DNA from: Guyanagaster necrorhizus
Taxonomy: Eukaryota; Basidiomycota; Agaricomycetes; Agaricales; Physalacriaceae
Reading direction: 5' to 3'
Assembly (NCBI RefSeq): GCF_019112545.1
Contig: NW_025064880.1
Location: 621,337-685,336, forward strand
Length of the DNA: 64,000 bases
Shown: one piece after another, positions 50,009 to 63,430 of the stretch
Numbering within the stretch: the stretch's first letter is position 1
Layout of the letters: every line of letters starts with the position of its first letter
Made by a program: the position numbers and the translations under genes
The notes under the pieces: generated by a model
Told to the model about the DNA's origin: nothing
What the model saw: only the letters and a program-made list of their open reading frames with translations
Databases searched by the model: none

Positions 50009-51436
50009 TCACTTCTTGTTATTGTTGACCTGTTGCGAGACTACAACGCCCACGACAACACCGATGATGATGAGAATGATGAGGGTGATGAAGAAGCAGA
50101 TCCATCGCTTTTTACGAGCGGCACGGGCGGAGACGACCGCCTTTTCAGTGTACCCAAGGCTGGAAATGACTCGTTAGTGGTATACTTGCAAAATGAATGA
50201 TTTAATGTACCCAGCCTCGGTGTCCCTTTCAACGGTTGCAGCTTGTGTTTCGATATTGTTGATGGTCTCATCTTGCTGTTCTACCAAGACGCTCATCTAA
50301 ACATATACGTTAGTCAATAATAAACTTGAAGAGAGCTTAGCAGGACTCACGTCATTGAACAGTTGAGCAAGCTCGCCCAAGGTCTTTTCTATGCGTTTGA
50401 TGTCTTCGTGCCGTTCCTGGACTTCCCGGTATGCCGCTCGCGACTCTCCGTATCGGTTGGAGCTCAAGAGCTAACAGACGGTATTAGTAACCTGACTCGC
50501 AATATTCTCCACTCTACTCACTGCTTGGCTGAATATTTGCCCACCATTTTCGTCATTAACGACTGCTCTGACTTCCTCCGGCGATGCGTCAGGTTTTACT
50601 AATGATAGAGGTCATCATTTGAGCCACAGCGACTAGCGATCAAAGGAGTCGCACCGATTTTGAATTGCCTCTCCATCCGCTGCTTGTATTTTGTGCGGTA
50701 CTGTTGCTCCACAGTCTGATAGCTTTGAATAGCTTCCACAAACTTGGATTTCACCAATGCGGTCTACGTTTCATAAACGTGAGATCAACATCCATGAACG
50801 TGGTGACTGGGCCTCGCACCTGCTGCTTGCGGATTTGTCCATCTCGCCCAGTACCGCCTTGCTTCTCCAATGCTTTGATACGCCTCTTTATGGTGGAGCT
50901 GAGAGCACTAGTGTCTTCTACGAGCTCGTCTAGGTTTGCAGCGTTTCTTTGAGCAGCAGCATCATCCATGTTATTCAGTGACCGCGAGTGCAGATCACCA
51001 ATGTGAGCCACATTGTCGTTGAACGTCCGTAGGCTGTCTTGGATAGAAGAAATCTACGAAGAACGGTTAAGGATGGGCCCTTGTTACCAAGTGGGCTGAC
51101 CTCGGTGTAAAATGCGGACATGCTGTCGCCGTTCATATCAGATGTCAGTTGAGCGGTGCTGTCGTCCTTCACCTCCTTCATCTCATATGAACGGTCATCC
51201 TGTTGAGCGTAGGGATTTTGGCGCTGGTATGAGGCCTGGGTAGGATAGGAGTTGCTGAGACAGGAAGTCGGTTGATATTTTTGTAGATGTAGTAAATCGT
51301 TCGAACGTACGAGCTTAAATTGCTGGCCCCTTGCTGCTGAGCCTGAATAGAAAGAAAAAGACTCGCTCATCTTGTTCTAGGCTGGTGATATCCAAGAAAA
51401 ACGCACCCTCATGGCTGCTAGACGGTCCCTTGCCAT
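50009..51436 (-). CDS. SSO1: Plasma-membrane t-SNARE syntaxin (Sso1/2-like)
   Basis: Qa-SNARE for exocytic vesicle fusion. Nine exons: 51407-51436, 51311-51342, 51101-51254, 50820-51053, 50655-50763, 50522-50598, 50351-50470, 50211-50296, 50009-50159; 330 residues. It starts MARDRLAAMR, the usual fungal Sso start, found only by splicing a 30 nt first exon. The Habc region contains SSIQDSLRTFNDNVAHIGDL and TSALSSTIKRRIKALE. The SNARE motif runs from REVQERHEDIKRIEKTLGEL through MSVLVEQQDETINNIETQ, with the central Gln. A single C-terminal anchor (ICFFITLIILIIIGVVVGVV) and a short Asn/Lys tail follow. All introns are GT-AG. Confidence 0.95.
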
Positions 51437-51688
51437 TGTGGTTGTGACGTGGAGAGTGATAGGAAAACAGAAAAAAGCGGAATGCTAGTGATGGTTCAAA
51501 GACGAAAGAGAGTAGAAATCAATAAACTGGATAATCTCCCTTGTCAGAAGAAGAGGAAGAACAGTGTTTGAAGGTCGAGGCACGGACACGGCTTCAAGTT
51601 GGCCGATAACAACCACAAATATGGCAGAAATGAGGCTGTGCACTTCCGTGTGTTTTATTACAGGGCGTTTCTATACGAATGGCATACG

Positions 51689-53426
<1,738 letters not shown>

Positions 53427-53836
53427 CGTTTCAATACGGTGGTCGTGGTGTTACGAAAGTTTGTTTTGACTCGGGCCTTGAGTAGAAAAACGTGACCGTG
53501 ACGTCGGGATTTCTCACAAAACTTCTTGCATCTAATCTCTGTAGCCTAGTCGCTTCCAAGCAGCATCGAAATTTTTGGCGGGTATTCATGCACATGGTTG
53601 CGGCATAGATTCTGGAAACTTACGGGCGGCCGGTGTTCTATTGACTCGTGTTGTAGTTATTTCTGACGTCGGACAATGAGGCCCTTTTGTGGCATTAAGA
53701 ACAAAAGCGAAATCCAGGTGGCACCCTCTGCTTCTACGACCGCCATGATAACTCCATCTGCTGCCTCTGTCTAACGTTCACGTCCACTCACGCCCACATT
53801 CTTTGAAACTTGGCTGGCCCAGTACTCTTGATACCC
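53427..53836. other. Divergent intergenic region (ARG4 / tetraspan copy 3)
   Basis: 410 bp between divergent start codons. No gene recognised. A Gcn4-type site cannot be claimed by eye. Confidence 0.5.
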
Positions 53837-55174
53837 ATGGACTATTCTCCTGCTTTTCTGAAAATTAGAGCTATCGGGCTTGGTACGTCAACAGCCTGCT
53901 TTTTTCAAACGTCACTTACCACCTATAACAGGCCTGATCTTATTCCTTAGCTTGCTAGCCGTCATACTTTTCTGCATCCAAATCTTCGTGCAATGGGATA
54001 CGACAGTCTCTTCGGAACGTACGAGCATCCTTTTTTGTATCCCTTAACTTGTTGCTAAGGCCTTCTAGGCTATATGATCATTCTAATGCTCTTGACACAT
54101 ACTGTTACTGCAATCATGCTTCCGATCCTGTTCGTCTACCTTCGGTTGATTCTTCCAGTACAATACTGAATCTGGCTAATGATTGAAGAATACTGGTGTC
54201 GTTTAGGCCGTGGCTTGATGCCATCCGATTTTTGTTTCTTCTAGTCATCCATATCAGTGCGCTTGATACCTGTATCATCGCTTTGCTGCCATTGACTGTC
54301 CTATCATAGGTACTGATACCACATTCACTTACTGGTTTCCTCGTTACGCCTGTCCTGCGAGTGAGTTGGTGATGATTTGTTATCCCCAGGCCGTCTTGAC
54401 GTTCTATATTAGATGCTACGCAAAGGAAACAATGCAGACTGTTCAATATATACATCCTTGTATTGAGTTGGATCGTCACGGCACACTGTGAGCCAACTAT
54501 CTACGTTGCATGGTCTAATTTAATTCCAGACCCACTTGACAGTGATCATCTATGTTATCGGCCTTAGCGTGTTTGTATATCGCACTCGAGCGTCGGCAGA
54601 CAATCTTTCTGGGGCTGAAATGATTGACGAGGAAGCCCGTCGTGATTCGACGACACATTCGATGTCAGAATCCCGCCTCCAATCGTCAACAACCACCAAG
54701 GGACCTCGTATTTCCATCCCAAGTCCTACTCTGACCAGAATGTCACAGCAGGAGGTACACCGGCCCTGGTCCTCAAGTACGATGTATCCCAGAGGAGTCC
54801 GGATTTCAACCCAGAACATGGCGGGGACATCAGGGGAGGGGTACCGACCCAAGTCTTCGAGCATCCATGTTACGGCCTCGAGAGCGTCTTTCCTCATTCC
54901 GGACCAATTGTCGTCTTCGCAGCCATCAAGGATATCTGGACAGGATGTGCGCCGCAAGTCTATTCAATCCATGGTGCCTAGGCAATCTCTGTACATTTCA
55001 GGTCCTTCCCCATTGGCATCTTCACGGCCCCCAAGGATGCCACGGCCTAGCACGTACGGTGCAAAAGCACCAGGCCCCAGCGGAGTCCGTTCATCTGTCT
55101 CCCCTACTGCAATCTCTCAAGGTGCCAGTCGCATTAGTTCGGTCCACCGGTCGCGACCGGTGATAGCGGTGTGA
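53837..55174 (+). CDS. Tetraspan (MARVEL-like) membrane protein, copy 3
   Basis: Starts MDYSPAFLKIRAIGLG and is cut into small hydrophobic exons. The first three are 53837-53884, an exon from about 53934 (LILFLSLLAVILFCIQIFV) and one from about 54070 (YMIILMLLTHTVTAIMLPIL). A later block encodes PWLDAIRFLFLLVIHI, and around 54430-54560 TVIIYVIGLSVFVYRTRAS. A ~190-residue Ser/Arg/Pro-rich tail ends at 55174. Splice joins between TM3 and TM4 were not all resolved; some require weak donors (GTTCGT, GTCACG). The architecture is the same as at 33698-35051 and 38921-40286. Function unknown. Confidence 0.6.
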
Positions 55175-55505
55175 GATGGAAACTTTTGGTCAGGTAGTAT
55201 TATAGACATGTACTTATATATATAATTCGCTCAGAAGGATGCCATGTAACTTGAAAGCCACTCTACTGCCACTCTTGAGTGCTAAGGATTCCAGTCTGGC
55301 TAGTAAGCGCTAAGCCTACTGAGTATTTAGATATACCCACACGTGACAAAGCTATGCAAAATCCAGATTTCAGGCCCTGCAGTGCGTTTTTATGCTGCTT
55401 GGAGGACTTGAGCGTCAAGGCTTTGCAAGTCCAAAGGTGGTTCGACTTTTCCAACGGTGCCATCCGGAGTGACCGCTGTCTCTTTGCACGTTTTCACGAC
55501 AAGCC
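55175..55505. other. Intergenic region
   Basis: 331 bp between the tetraspan gene stop and the IST1-TBC start, same strand. Holds the presumed promoter of the latter; nothing specific seen. Confidence 0.5.
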
Positions 55506-58500
55506 ATGTCTAACGACAAATGGGACCCGAATGCTGTCAAGGTCTGTTTGCTTGATCGTGGCCTCTTGACATCTAATCTAACACGCACGCCTCAGTACCA
55601 ACTACGACTCACTGGACAGCGACTTGGCCAACTTCAGGAAAGAAATGACTCCAAATCCAGCATTACTCGACGGGATATTTCCACTTTATTGCAGCAAGGA
55701 GACATCGTTCTCGCCCGGGCAAAGGCACAAAAGCTTATCGAAGAGGATGCCGCGGGTGATGTGCTTGAGATGCTAGCAATGTATTCGGGCCTTTTGTTGG
55801 AGCATTTTCATGAATTGGAACACAAGTGCGTCTGACTGGCTGGAGCTTCAACGTCCTGATCCAACGGTGTCCATCATAGCAATTCACCAAGTCCAGTCGT
55901 AGTCGAAGCTGCTTCGACCATCATCTTCTCTGCGCCATACGTGGATTCCAAAGGCATGTCAGTCGTTCTTCACTAGAGCACTGATAAAGAAGCATTAATC
56001 CAGATATTCATTTGGTTCGAGATTTCCTTGTTCAACGTCTAGGTCACGATTTTGCACGCTCCGCTACGAACAATCGCGATAATTACGTGTCGCCTCGTGT
56101 ACGTTGGACTGTGTGTCCTTGCTGTATCCGTGCTGATCATACTCAAAAGGTTTTGAAGTCTCTTTCCTCTCCACCGCCAACCTCAGCAAACCTTGATATG
56201 TACCTAACGACAATTGCTAAAATGTTTGGCGTTGCGTGGACGCCAGAACCTCTCAGGCAGGATATGTCCGTGGCCTTCTATTATTCTTTGTGCCTTCACT
56301 GAAACCGCTCCAGACTCAATGAACTGTCCGAGATTTTGGCTTCTGACTCTTCTCCTCTTGTGGATCTGCCTCGATTGAGGAAATTGTGTTCTCGAGGTAT
56401 GTCTGCCTGCACCGATAGTTGCATTCTTCATCCTCATTGTCATTCCAAGGCATACCCGACCAGCCGCCGTGGCTGCGCCCACGGATATGGAAGTAAGCCT
56501 TCGATATCGAACCTCCTCCCTTTAGTCTATTCTGAGCAGTTGAAAGGCTCTTCTTTGACGTTCTTCCTGTTTTAAAATCATCGTGGAGCAAGGAAATAGG
56601 CAATCAACGCAAGAGTTATTATGCAAGTGATTAAAGATGTCTAAGCGCACCTTTGCTCATCTTTTTCTTTCCCACAGGCTTTAGTCCGTCGACTCCTGGA
56701 ACCATTGAACGTACCCGAGCCCCCTTCAACACCACTTTCTGCTCTAGATACGGCTTTAGAGAATGTTTCCAAACAATTGGCTCGCGTACCTCCAGACCTC
56801 TTTGTCTGTCTTGTGGAGGAACCAGAATCTTCTCCGTTATGTCCATTGGATGATTTGTGTCCTGAAGAAACGAGAATATTCTGTGCAAGCAATTTGGATC
56901 GTCGGTTGGAAGCAATCAAAACTGTTCATTTCCCTTCAGCCTCAATGGGCATTCCTGAGATTCGTCTTGAATCCGAAGCGGAGACGCCTGCAATCGAGGA
57001 TTCCCAGAAAGGAGCCTTTTCAATACGGCGGTCGAATGTACCTTCCACCTTATTCGTATCGAGGTCGTTAAGTGAAGGAAAGGTCCATTCAAAGCACATG
57101 TCAGCTCTACGACGCCTTCTTTACATTCATTCCTCCATTAATCCCGGAAATTTGTCCCCCCACATTCCAACGTTACTTGTTCCTCTGTATTCTGTCCTCG
57201 TGCAAGAGATAGAACCGGAAGACATTGCTCACGCTGAGGCTGATACATTTTGGCTGTTTGAAGCTGTTGTTGGGGAGTTCTCCGAACTGGAAGACGAAGA
57301 AGGAAGCGGCGTATGGATGAAGAAATTGGGAGACCGATTAGCATGGGCAGATGCGGATCTTCACTACAGCATGGTCAGCCATTTTGACCCATGTTAGTTA
57401 TCCAAATTTCTCAGGTATAACTACTTACAGGAAAGCAAAGGATTGAGTCCTGCCTTGCCCCATTTCTCGTAGTGAGTAGACCCAACACTTTGAGATGATG
57501 TCAAAGCTCACTGTATCCCTAGTCGATGGCTTGCTCCTCTATTGACCCAGACGCTATCCTACAGCTCAGTTCTCGTTGCTTGGGACGGCATCTTTTCCCG
57601 CGAGGCCCGACAACGAGATGTCAATCCCAGACTTGACTTTCTTATTGATATCTGCACCGCAATGCTCACTCGCGCACGAGTTGCGTTGTTTCGGTATGCG
57701 TATTTATACCCCTTCGTTGATCTTTCTAACTAACGTGGTTGGGAAGATTGGGAAAGAGTGGCCACCGATCTCCAGGTCTATGGGCACAGGAGGTTGAAAC
57801 TGTGCAGCCTCCTTCTCCCCTACATCCTTGGGAACTTAGCGATGCCTTTGTTGAGGGAATGACACTTCTGCAACATTATCCAATTGCGTCTGCTGGGGGC
57901 ATTGATACCATAATGCAGGCGGCTTTGGACCTGTTACACAAACGGGAGGAGGAGTCGAAAGCTGCGAAAGATGATAAACTGAGTCTGGGTGCTCGTATCA
58001 GAGTGACGATGTGGAAGGGCTTCACGAATCAGGTACCATCTCCGGAAAGGTCGCCTAATGTATCGGACAGCGAGGACGAGCCTTTTCTTGATGATGGCAA
58101 TGAGACCGAGGGACCCACCGAAGGTCTCAATTCTGGTATTACATCGCGCTTGGCTTCTACGGTGTGGAGAGGTATTACAAATCAATCATCCATGGAGCCG
58201 CCACCATCGCCAATTTCCCCTGCGACTCCTTCGTCCCCATTGCCGACCTCAGCTTCACTCTCACCTGCGACAGCAGAGGAAAAGACACCTTCAATTTCCT
58301 ACTTCCCTGCATCTGTACGATTATGGGGTTATGCCGAAAAAGTGAAGGACTCGGACACTGCTGCTGCGCTTGCGAAAGTTAGCACCAACTGGCGAGCCAA
58401 GGCTTTAGCAGGGTCCTGGGGCGCTCGAAAAAAAACTCCCAGTGCAATCGTTGAAAACACACCGCGTTTTCAAGATGGTGGGTCTCCCAAGAACGTTGAT

Positions 58501-59814
58501 GGACCACGACGTTCTTTACCTGCTCCTGACCGTTCAGGCGTATACTCCCCACCTACCCGACCTTCCTATTTCCGTCCACCGCGTGATAGTATCGTCTTTC
58601 CCGAGGGACTTGGTGCTGCCCTTTCTGTTCCCAATAGTCCAGCTCGCGAAGCCACACCTGAGAGCACACCCTCTTTGATAAACAGAACAAAGAATCTTCA
58701 AGCCTCATTATCTTCCTTAACTCGTGGTCAATCGACGCCAAAATCGGGACCGCGTCCGTTGCTTCTCAATTCCTCTTCTCTAATCACTAGTCGAACCAGC
58801 AATCGCCCACCTTCAGTCACTTCTCAGCCTGGAGCTGATGAATGGAGCGATGTCCGGAGAGCAAAAGGGCAGCGTGCGGTCCACAGAGAATCTCAATCTT
58901 CAGTTTCATCCCTCTCAGCATCAGATGCCCTTCTGAGAGCTACTCGTTCAGACAACGAATCTGATACAGGAGGCTCCAGTAGACGAATTCCTCTGAATCG
59001 GAGATCTGTGTCACCTATGGCTCCAACCTTCAGAGTTCCATCTTCACGCCACGCGTCAATTTCATCAGCAACAGCTTCTCCGGACCGAAACATTCAAATA
59101 CTTTCTTTTAGTTCCCAAGGAGAGACTGTACTCAAATCTAGTGATGCCAATGGTTGGGGTCGAGCCGATTCAGCCGATTCCCCTCCCTTGTCCTCCCCTC
59201 CACCTCCAAAAACACCCACCAATGTTTTACTTCATGACAATGGGCCAAGTGTCACCGACCCTTCTGCCCCTAACGATTCTTTCGATATCATTCCGCTAGA
59301 ACTTCCACCCCAACCGAAAAAAATTGTTCGGAAAAAGACTCCTCCACCCATTCATTATGTAGACGACACATCGGACTCATCGGTCATAGATGCACCTTCT
59401 CGAAGTTCAAAAGTGCGCACCCGGCGACGCCAGCCATCTCGCCCCCCCACTCTTCGCATTCGGGATACTACGCGTAGCCAAAGCCAGCCAGATCAGATTG
59501 GGGATTCGTTGAGCATAGAGTGGCCTAAAGAGGATATTGTCTACACTCCGAGAGCGTCGAGCTTTGAAGGGGATGATATCCCATCAACAACAAAGGCTCG
59601 AAGACCACGAAAGGTTTCCTCAGATGGAAATGGGGAAAGTAACGAAGGAAGGACGAGAAAGTTCTCTACTGAATCTCGCACCAGGAAGGTGTCAACTGAT
59701 ACTGCCAGGGCAGCGAGACGAACAAGAAATAGTGCTGCTGAGGAAGGAGATGACGAGGGCTATGATGACCTCCTCAGTGCCTATGAAAGCGAAGAGTGTA
59801 CTCAACTTGCTTGA
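55506..59814 (+). CDS. IST1-TBC fusion protein (ESCRT-associated IST1 domain plus RabGAP-type TBC domain)
   Basis: Twelve exons: 55506-55541, 55596-55825, 55880-55953, 56004-56098, 56150-56265, 56314-56396, 56450-56492, 56547-56622, 56678-57373, 57431-57471, 57523-57693, 57747-59814; 1242 residues. Residues ~12-183 form an IST1 domain: KYQLRLTGQRLGQLQERNDS, LARAKAQKLIEEDAAGDVLE, LLLEHFHELEH, VDSKDIHLVRDFLVQRLGHD, VSPRVVKSLSSPPP and MYLTTIAKMFGV. A canonical 48 nt phase-2 intron (56266-56313) then joins it to a TBC domain: CSRGIPDQPPWLRPRIWKLF, LPVLKSSWSKE, YYALVRRLLEPL, RRLLYIHSSINPG, ADTFWLFEAVVGEF, YRWLAPLLTQTLS and DFLIDICTAMLTRAR. A ~650-residue Ser-rich tail follows. The TBC part has no Met of its own in the right frame before GIPD. 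The YxQ finger is not seen. Exon 3 uses a GC donor; the junction at 56623-56677 is GC or alternative GT. Confidence 0.8.
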
Positions 59815-59911
59815 CCATTGATTGCATTGATGTCTGGAACATCCTTCGGACAATTTAATTTTCTGCTTTAAAAAGCATGCTTATACCCAGGTATAAATAC
59901 GTTGGTCTAAT

Positions 59912-60624
59912 TTATGATGCATTTGACAATACACCATGAACACTTTTGTAAATCTCCAGAAGGACAGGAAATTGTGGCAAAATGTTCTAGCACAGCATTA
60001 ACACTAGAGTAGAACATGCGCAGATAGTTGTGGTTCACCTCGAAAATAACTGCCACAGATGTAGCTCCGGACCTGTCTTGAACAATTGCAGCAAGGTAAT
60101 AGCGTACATTCCAGCCATAAAGACCCTCGTTGATGACCACATCACGAAGAGTAGACAGAGGAATGAATCGCCGAGTAACATTTAGAGTCAAGGTTTGAAA
60201 TCCGAACCGCGTCTCGAGTTGGACACCATGCGGTGGAATGACAATGATGGACTCTAAAAGGCTGGAGTTATCACTTGGAAACCTCAAATCCGTCAGAGAG
60301 TATACCGGAGACGACCTGTGAGCACTTGTACCATAGAAAAAGAATAGTAGGGATAGCAATTGCAAAGTAACTCCAATTCGCATTCACTGCCTTCAAATAT
60401 GATTAGCTTCGACATAAAAGATACAAGCCGTGAGGACGTACGACTCGCCCAAGTATAGATAATAGACCCATTTCTAATGTCCCCCGCCAGGGCCACCACC
60501 TATAGCCACTATTCTCAAAGGGTCCATGCTTTCGTGTATTTTCTATACGATATTCGTGAAAGCCCTTGGATTTGTATATTGAGAATTCAGGGTAAGTGTC
60601 GGGAAAGGGATGGCGACGTTGCAT
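59912..60624 (-). CDS. GPI15: PIG-H/GPI15 subunit of GPI-GlcNAc transferase
   Basis: Subunit of the ER complex that starts GPI-anchor synthesis by moving GlcNAc to phosphatidylinositol. Exons 60442-60624, 60306-60390, 60039-60253, 59912-59986; 185 residues. A hydrophobic hairpin (NWSYFAIAIPTILFLWYK) precedes the PIG-H core: SESIIVIPPHGVQLETRFGF, RRFIPLSTLRDVVINEGLYG, WNVRYYLAAIVQ and, after the last intron, NILPQFPVLLEIYKSVHG. The join VVS|ESII requires donor GTATAC at 60305 and the acceptor inside CTTTTAG; it restores the family register. The start codon lies 100 bp from that of ALG3 on the opposite strand. Confidence 0.9.
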
Positions 60625-60724
60625 TGCGCAAGGATTGAAAGGAGTTCAGGGCCGGTGCTCCGGACTTTGTTGAATTGTTTCACTTTTTGACCGCGAGAGC
60701 AAGGTGCCACGTTCCAGATTAGAG
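60625..60724. promoter_or_regulatory. 100-bp bidirectional promoter (GPI15 / ALG3)
   Basis: Divergent start codons of two ER glycan-assembly genes are only 100 bp apart, so they share a promoter region. Confidence 0.5.
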
Positions 60725-62170
60725 ATGACCACTCTCCACTTGCAAGCTGACCGAATACGTTCATTGTTCTTAGACACCAGATACTTTTGGATTCTCGCTC
60801 TCCTTGTCGTTGCATCAGATGCCATTCTTGTCAGTCTCATCGTTCATTTTGTTCCCTGTAAGTTGTTCACATTCAACTGTGGAAGGAAATTAATAAACTG
60901 CTTCAGATACGGAGATTGACTGGGAAACTTATATGATACAAGTTGAAACGTATATAAAGGGACAACGCGATTACTCCCAAATCTCTGGCCCAACAGGACC
61001 TCTTGTGTAAGTTCACTACATGTCTCATGAATTGTTCCCATATAACCAAAATAATAGCTATCCGGCAGGACATGTTTACATTCACCAATTTCTCCATTTC
61101 ATCTGCGACTTTGGCAAGAATATCAAGCTGGCCCAGTACATTTACTCTGGCTTATACTTGCTTTCCATTATGCTGTCATGCGCTATCTACCGGCAAGCTG
61201 GGACATCAAATTGGGTGGTTCTCCTACTGCCTCTGAGCAAACGTCTCCACTCCATCTACGTGCTGCGTCTTTTCAATGACTGCTGGTCTGTGGTAGCCAT
61301 GCAAGCAGCAGTACTGGCGTATCAGTTGGGCAAAGATGATATTGGGACTTTATTTTTCAGGTATGCTGCCCCGTTTCACCGTTCACTCTCATCATTTTTG
61401 TCCAGTGCTGCATTGTCCGTCAAGATGTCGATCATACTGTACCTTCCGGGACTTCTCGTTATCTTGTTCAAGAAAAGAGGATTTCTTTATACCATTCAAA
61501 AGCTCCTCGTCATCTTCGCCACCCAGGTCCTTATTGCATTCCCTTTTATTCGGGATAACTGGAGAGAGTATGTTCAAGGGGCGTTTAATTTGTCGCGTGT
61601 GTTTCTCTACAAGTGGACGGTAAACTGGCGGATGGTCTCCGAAGAAACTTTTCTAAGTCCTCAGTGGAAGAGAGCACTGCTATTGGGACATGTCTGTACA
61701 CTCATCGCCTTTGGGTGGAACCGGTGGTGTAAACGGGACGGGGGAGTGCCTCAAGTCCTTCTACGAGGATTACGACGTCCTACCCTTCCAGCAAGTCTAA
61801 TCTCAGTGACAGCGGAATGCGAGTTCAATGATTGCCATTCTTAACGAAGCTAAAATTGACTTAGCTATCGCTGCCATTCTGTTCACTTCCAATCTTATTG
61901 GCGTCCTCTTCGCAAGGTCTCTCCACTACCAGTTCTATTGTTGGTATGCTCAACAGCTCCCATTTTTAACTTGGAAGACACGGTATCCTCTAGTGGTCAA
62001 GTGCATATTTTTTCAGATCAGTCAGTGTACAAGCTGATCATGCATATAGGCTCGCCCTTCTTGTAGGTGTAGAATATGCATGGAATATTTTTCCTTCGAC
62101 CTCGGCGTCGTCTGCTATCTTATTTATATCAAACTCTCTTCTTCTTGCTGGGTTATATGTATCCGAGTAA
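60725..62170 (+). CDS. ALG3: ALG3 dolichyl-P-Man:Man5GlcNAc2-PP-dolichol alpha-1,3-mannosyltransferase
   Basis: ER-lumenal multi-pass mannosyltransferase adding the sixth mannose of the N-glycan precursor. Six exons: 60725-60857, 60907-61006, 61058-61360, 61406-61818, 61865-62000, 62050-62170; 401 residues. Motifs: [20 protein letters not shown] with the acidic loop, [71 protein letters not shown] and the highly conserved [20 protein letters not shown] followed by WYAQQLPFL. Intron 61819-61864 fits a GC donor (AAT|GCGAGT), keeping [15 protein letters not shown] in family register; a GT alternative upstream would delete about nine residues. About ten TM segments. Intact. Confidence 0.95.
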
Positions 62171-62272
62171 GCTTTCAGAAAAGATGTCCAATGATAGCCT
62201 GAGTATGATGTCATTACCGCTGTGTATCCTAGTACTAATAGGCCACTACCCATCACAATCTGTTCGTTCAAC

Positions 62273-63291
62273 ATGACCAAAAAATCTAAGGCTCTGGAGA
62301 AATCTGCTAAGCAAGCCCAGGAACCTAGGTGTACCACGCAGTCGTCGTCCTCCAAAGAAATGGTCCTTCCAAATATCTCCCCCAAACGTCATCTTGCATG
62401 TCGAGTGCTCCTAGACAATCAGATTCTTCTCATTAACGTACGGGATTGTCTTTTAGTCATGTGTAGTTCATGCAGCACTTACCCTCATGTCTATAGGATT
62501 CTCTCTCAGTCGCGGAATGTAAGGCGGTAGCGCAGTTTATAGATGACTTGCCTCTTGAACTTACGCCCCCAAAACGGCGCGGAGAGGCGGTAAGGGTAAA
62601 CTGTTAGTACAGATTCTAATTTTTAGCGTGTCCTGAACATTGACCTGTCCTGTATGTAAGATCGATATAGTATAACTTCTCCTTATTTCGCTCAACGCAT
62701 GTACGAGTTGCTTGTTCCTCATCTCCCGCTCTTTCCGCCACCAGCACCAGACAAGAGATCTGGCTCTACTCTTCCCGCTCGAGAACCACACTCTTTCAAC
62801 TCCAATATACGTTTCTATAAGTATACTCCCTCTCAGCACTTTGGGTCTGTACTTTCCATCGATCCAGCTTCATGAAATACTTATCATAGTGTTCAGCCCC
62901 CATTACGACGATTCCGTGCGAGATGCTATAACTGGTGCCAAATCCGAATGGACCCTCTTGATCTATCTGTCTGGCGTCGAGGATGGTGTGCAGGGCGGCG
63001 AGGTAGTAGTATTCAACACTTGATCGACTTGCCAACACTGATGCCCATCACTAGACAATCTTTTACAAGAACGAGAAATGTAGGCGCGATGAAACCACGG
63101 TTGCTCCTCTCAACCGAGGCACAGCTCTCTTGCATCGGTGGGTTGTCTTTTAGCTCTCTGTCTTTGATATCGCCTAGCTTACAGCGACATCCGGCCCCAG
63201 GCACGGTCAGGACTGTCTGCTGCACGAAGGTTCCAAAGTGACCAAGGGAACGAAATACGTCTTGCGGTCAGATTTGATGTTCAAGCCTTAG
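62273..63291 (+). CDS. Prolyl-4-hydroxylase-like Fe(II)/2-oxoglutarate dioxygenase
   Basis: Exons 62273-62437, 62497-62602, 62661-62844, 62897-63002 (3' end uncertain by a few codons), 63070-63137, 63201-63291; about 239 residues. P4H-alpha-type double-stranded beta-helix: FIDDLPLELTPPKRRGEAVR, FNSNIRFYKYTPSQHFGPHY with the iron ligands His and Asp of HYDD, SEWTLLIYLSGVEDGVQGGE, LNRGTALLHRHGQ with the distal His, and KGTKYVLRSDLMF with the 2OG-binding residue region. The Lys/Glu-rich start MTKKSKALEKSAKQ is not a signal peptide, so a cytosolic or nuclear location is likely. Substrate unknown; animal collagen hydroxylases are secretory, so a different protein target is expected. Confidence 0.88.
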
Positions 63292-63430
63292 AACGACCCC
63301 ATGTACAGGCAGTGTTGCTTTGATAGAATGCTTCCCATAAACACATAACTGATAATAATAACATAGCCAGCAAGAATATACAATCTTCTCGGCAACGCTC
63401 CATCACTCGTACACTGTATTAACAATAAGA

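Noticed and set aside
56012..56302. IST1 gene ending at 56302 with tail RQDMSVAFYYSLCLH
   Set aside because: This is read-through into the 56266-56313 intron; splicing it gives an in-frame continuation into the TBC domain, which otherwise has no start codon. Kept as the main alternative to the fusion.
62038..62385. 115-codon minus-strand ORF
   Set aside because: Antisense shadow over the end of ALG3 and the start of the P4H gene, both well supported on the plus strand.
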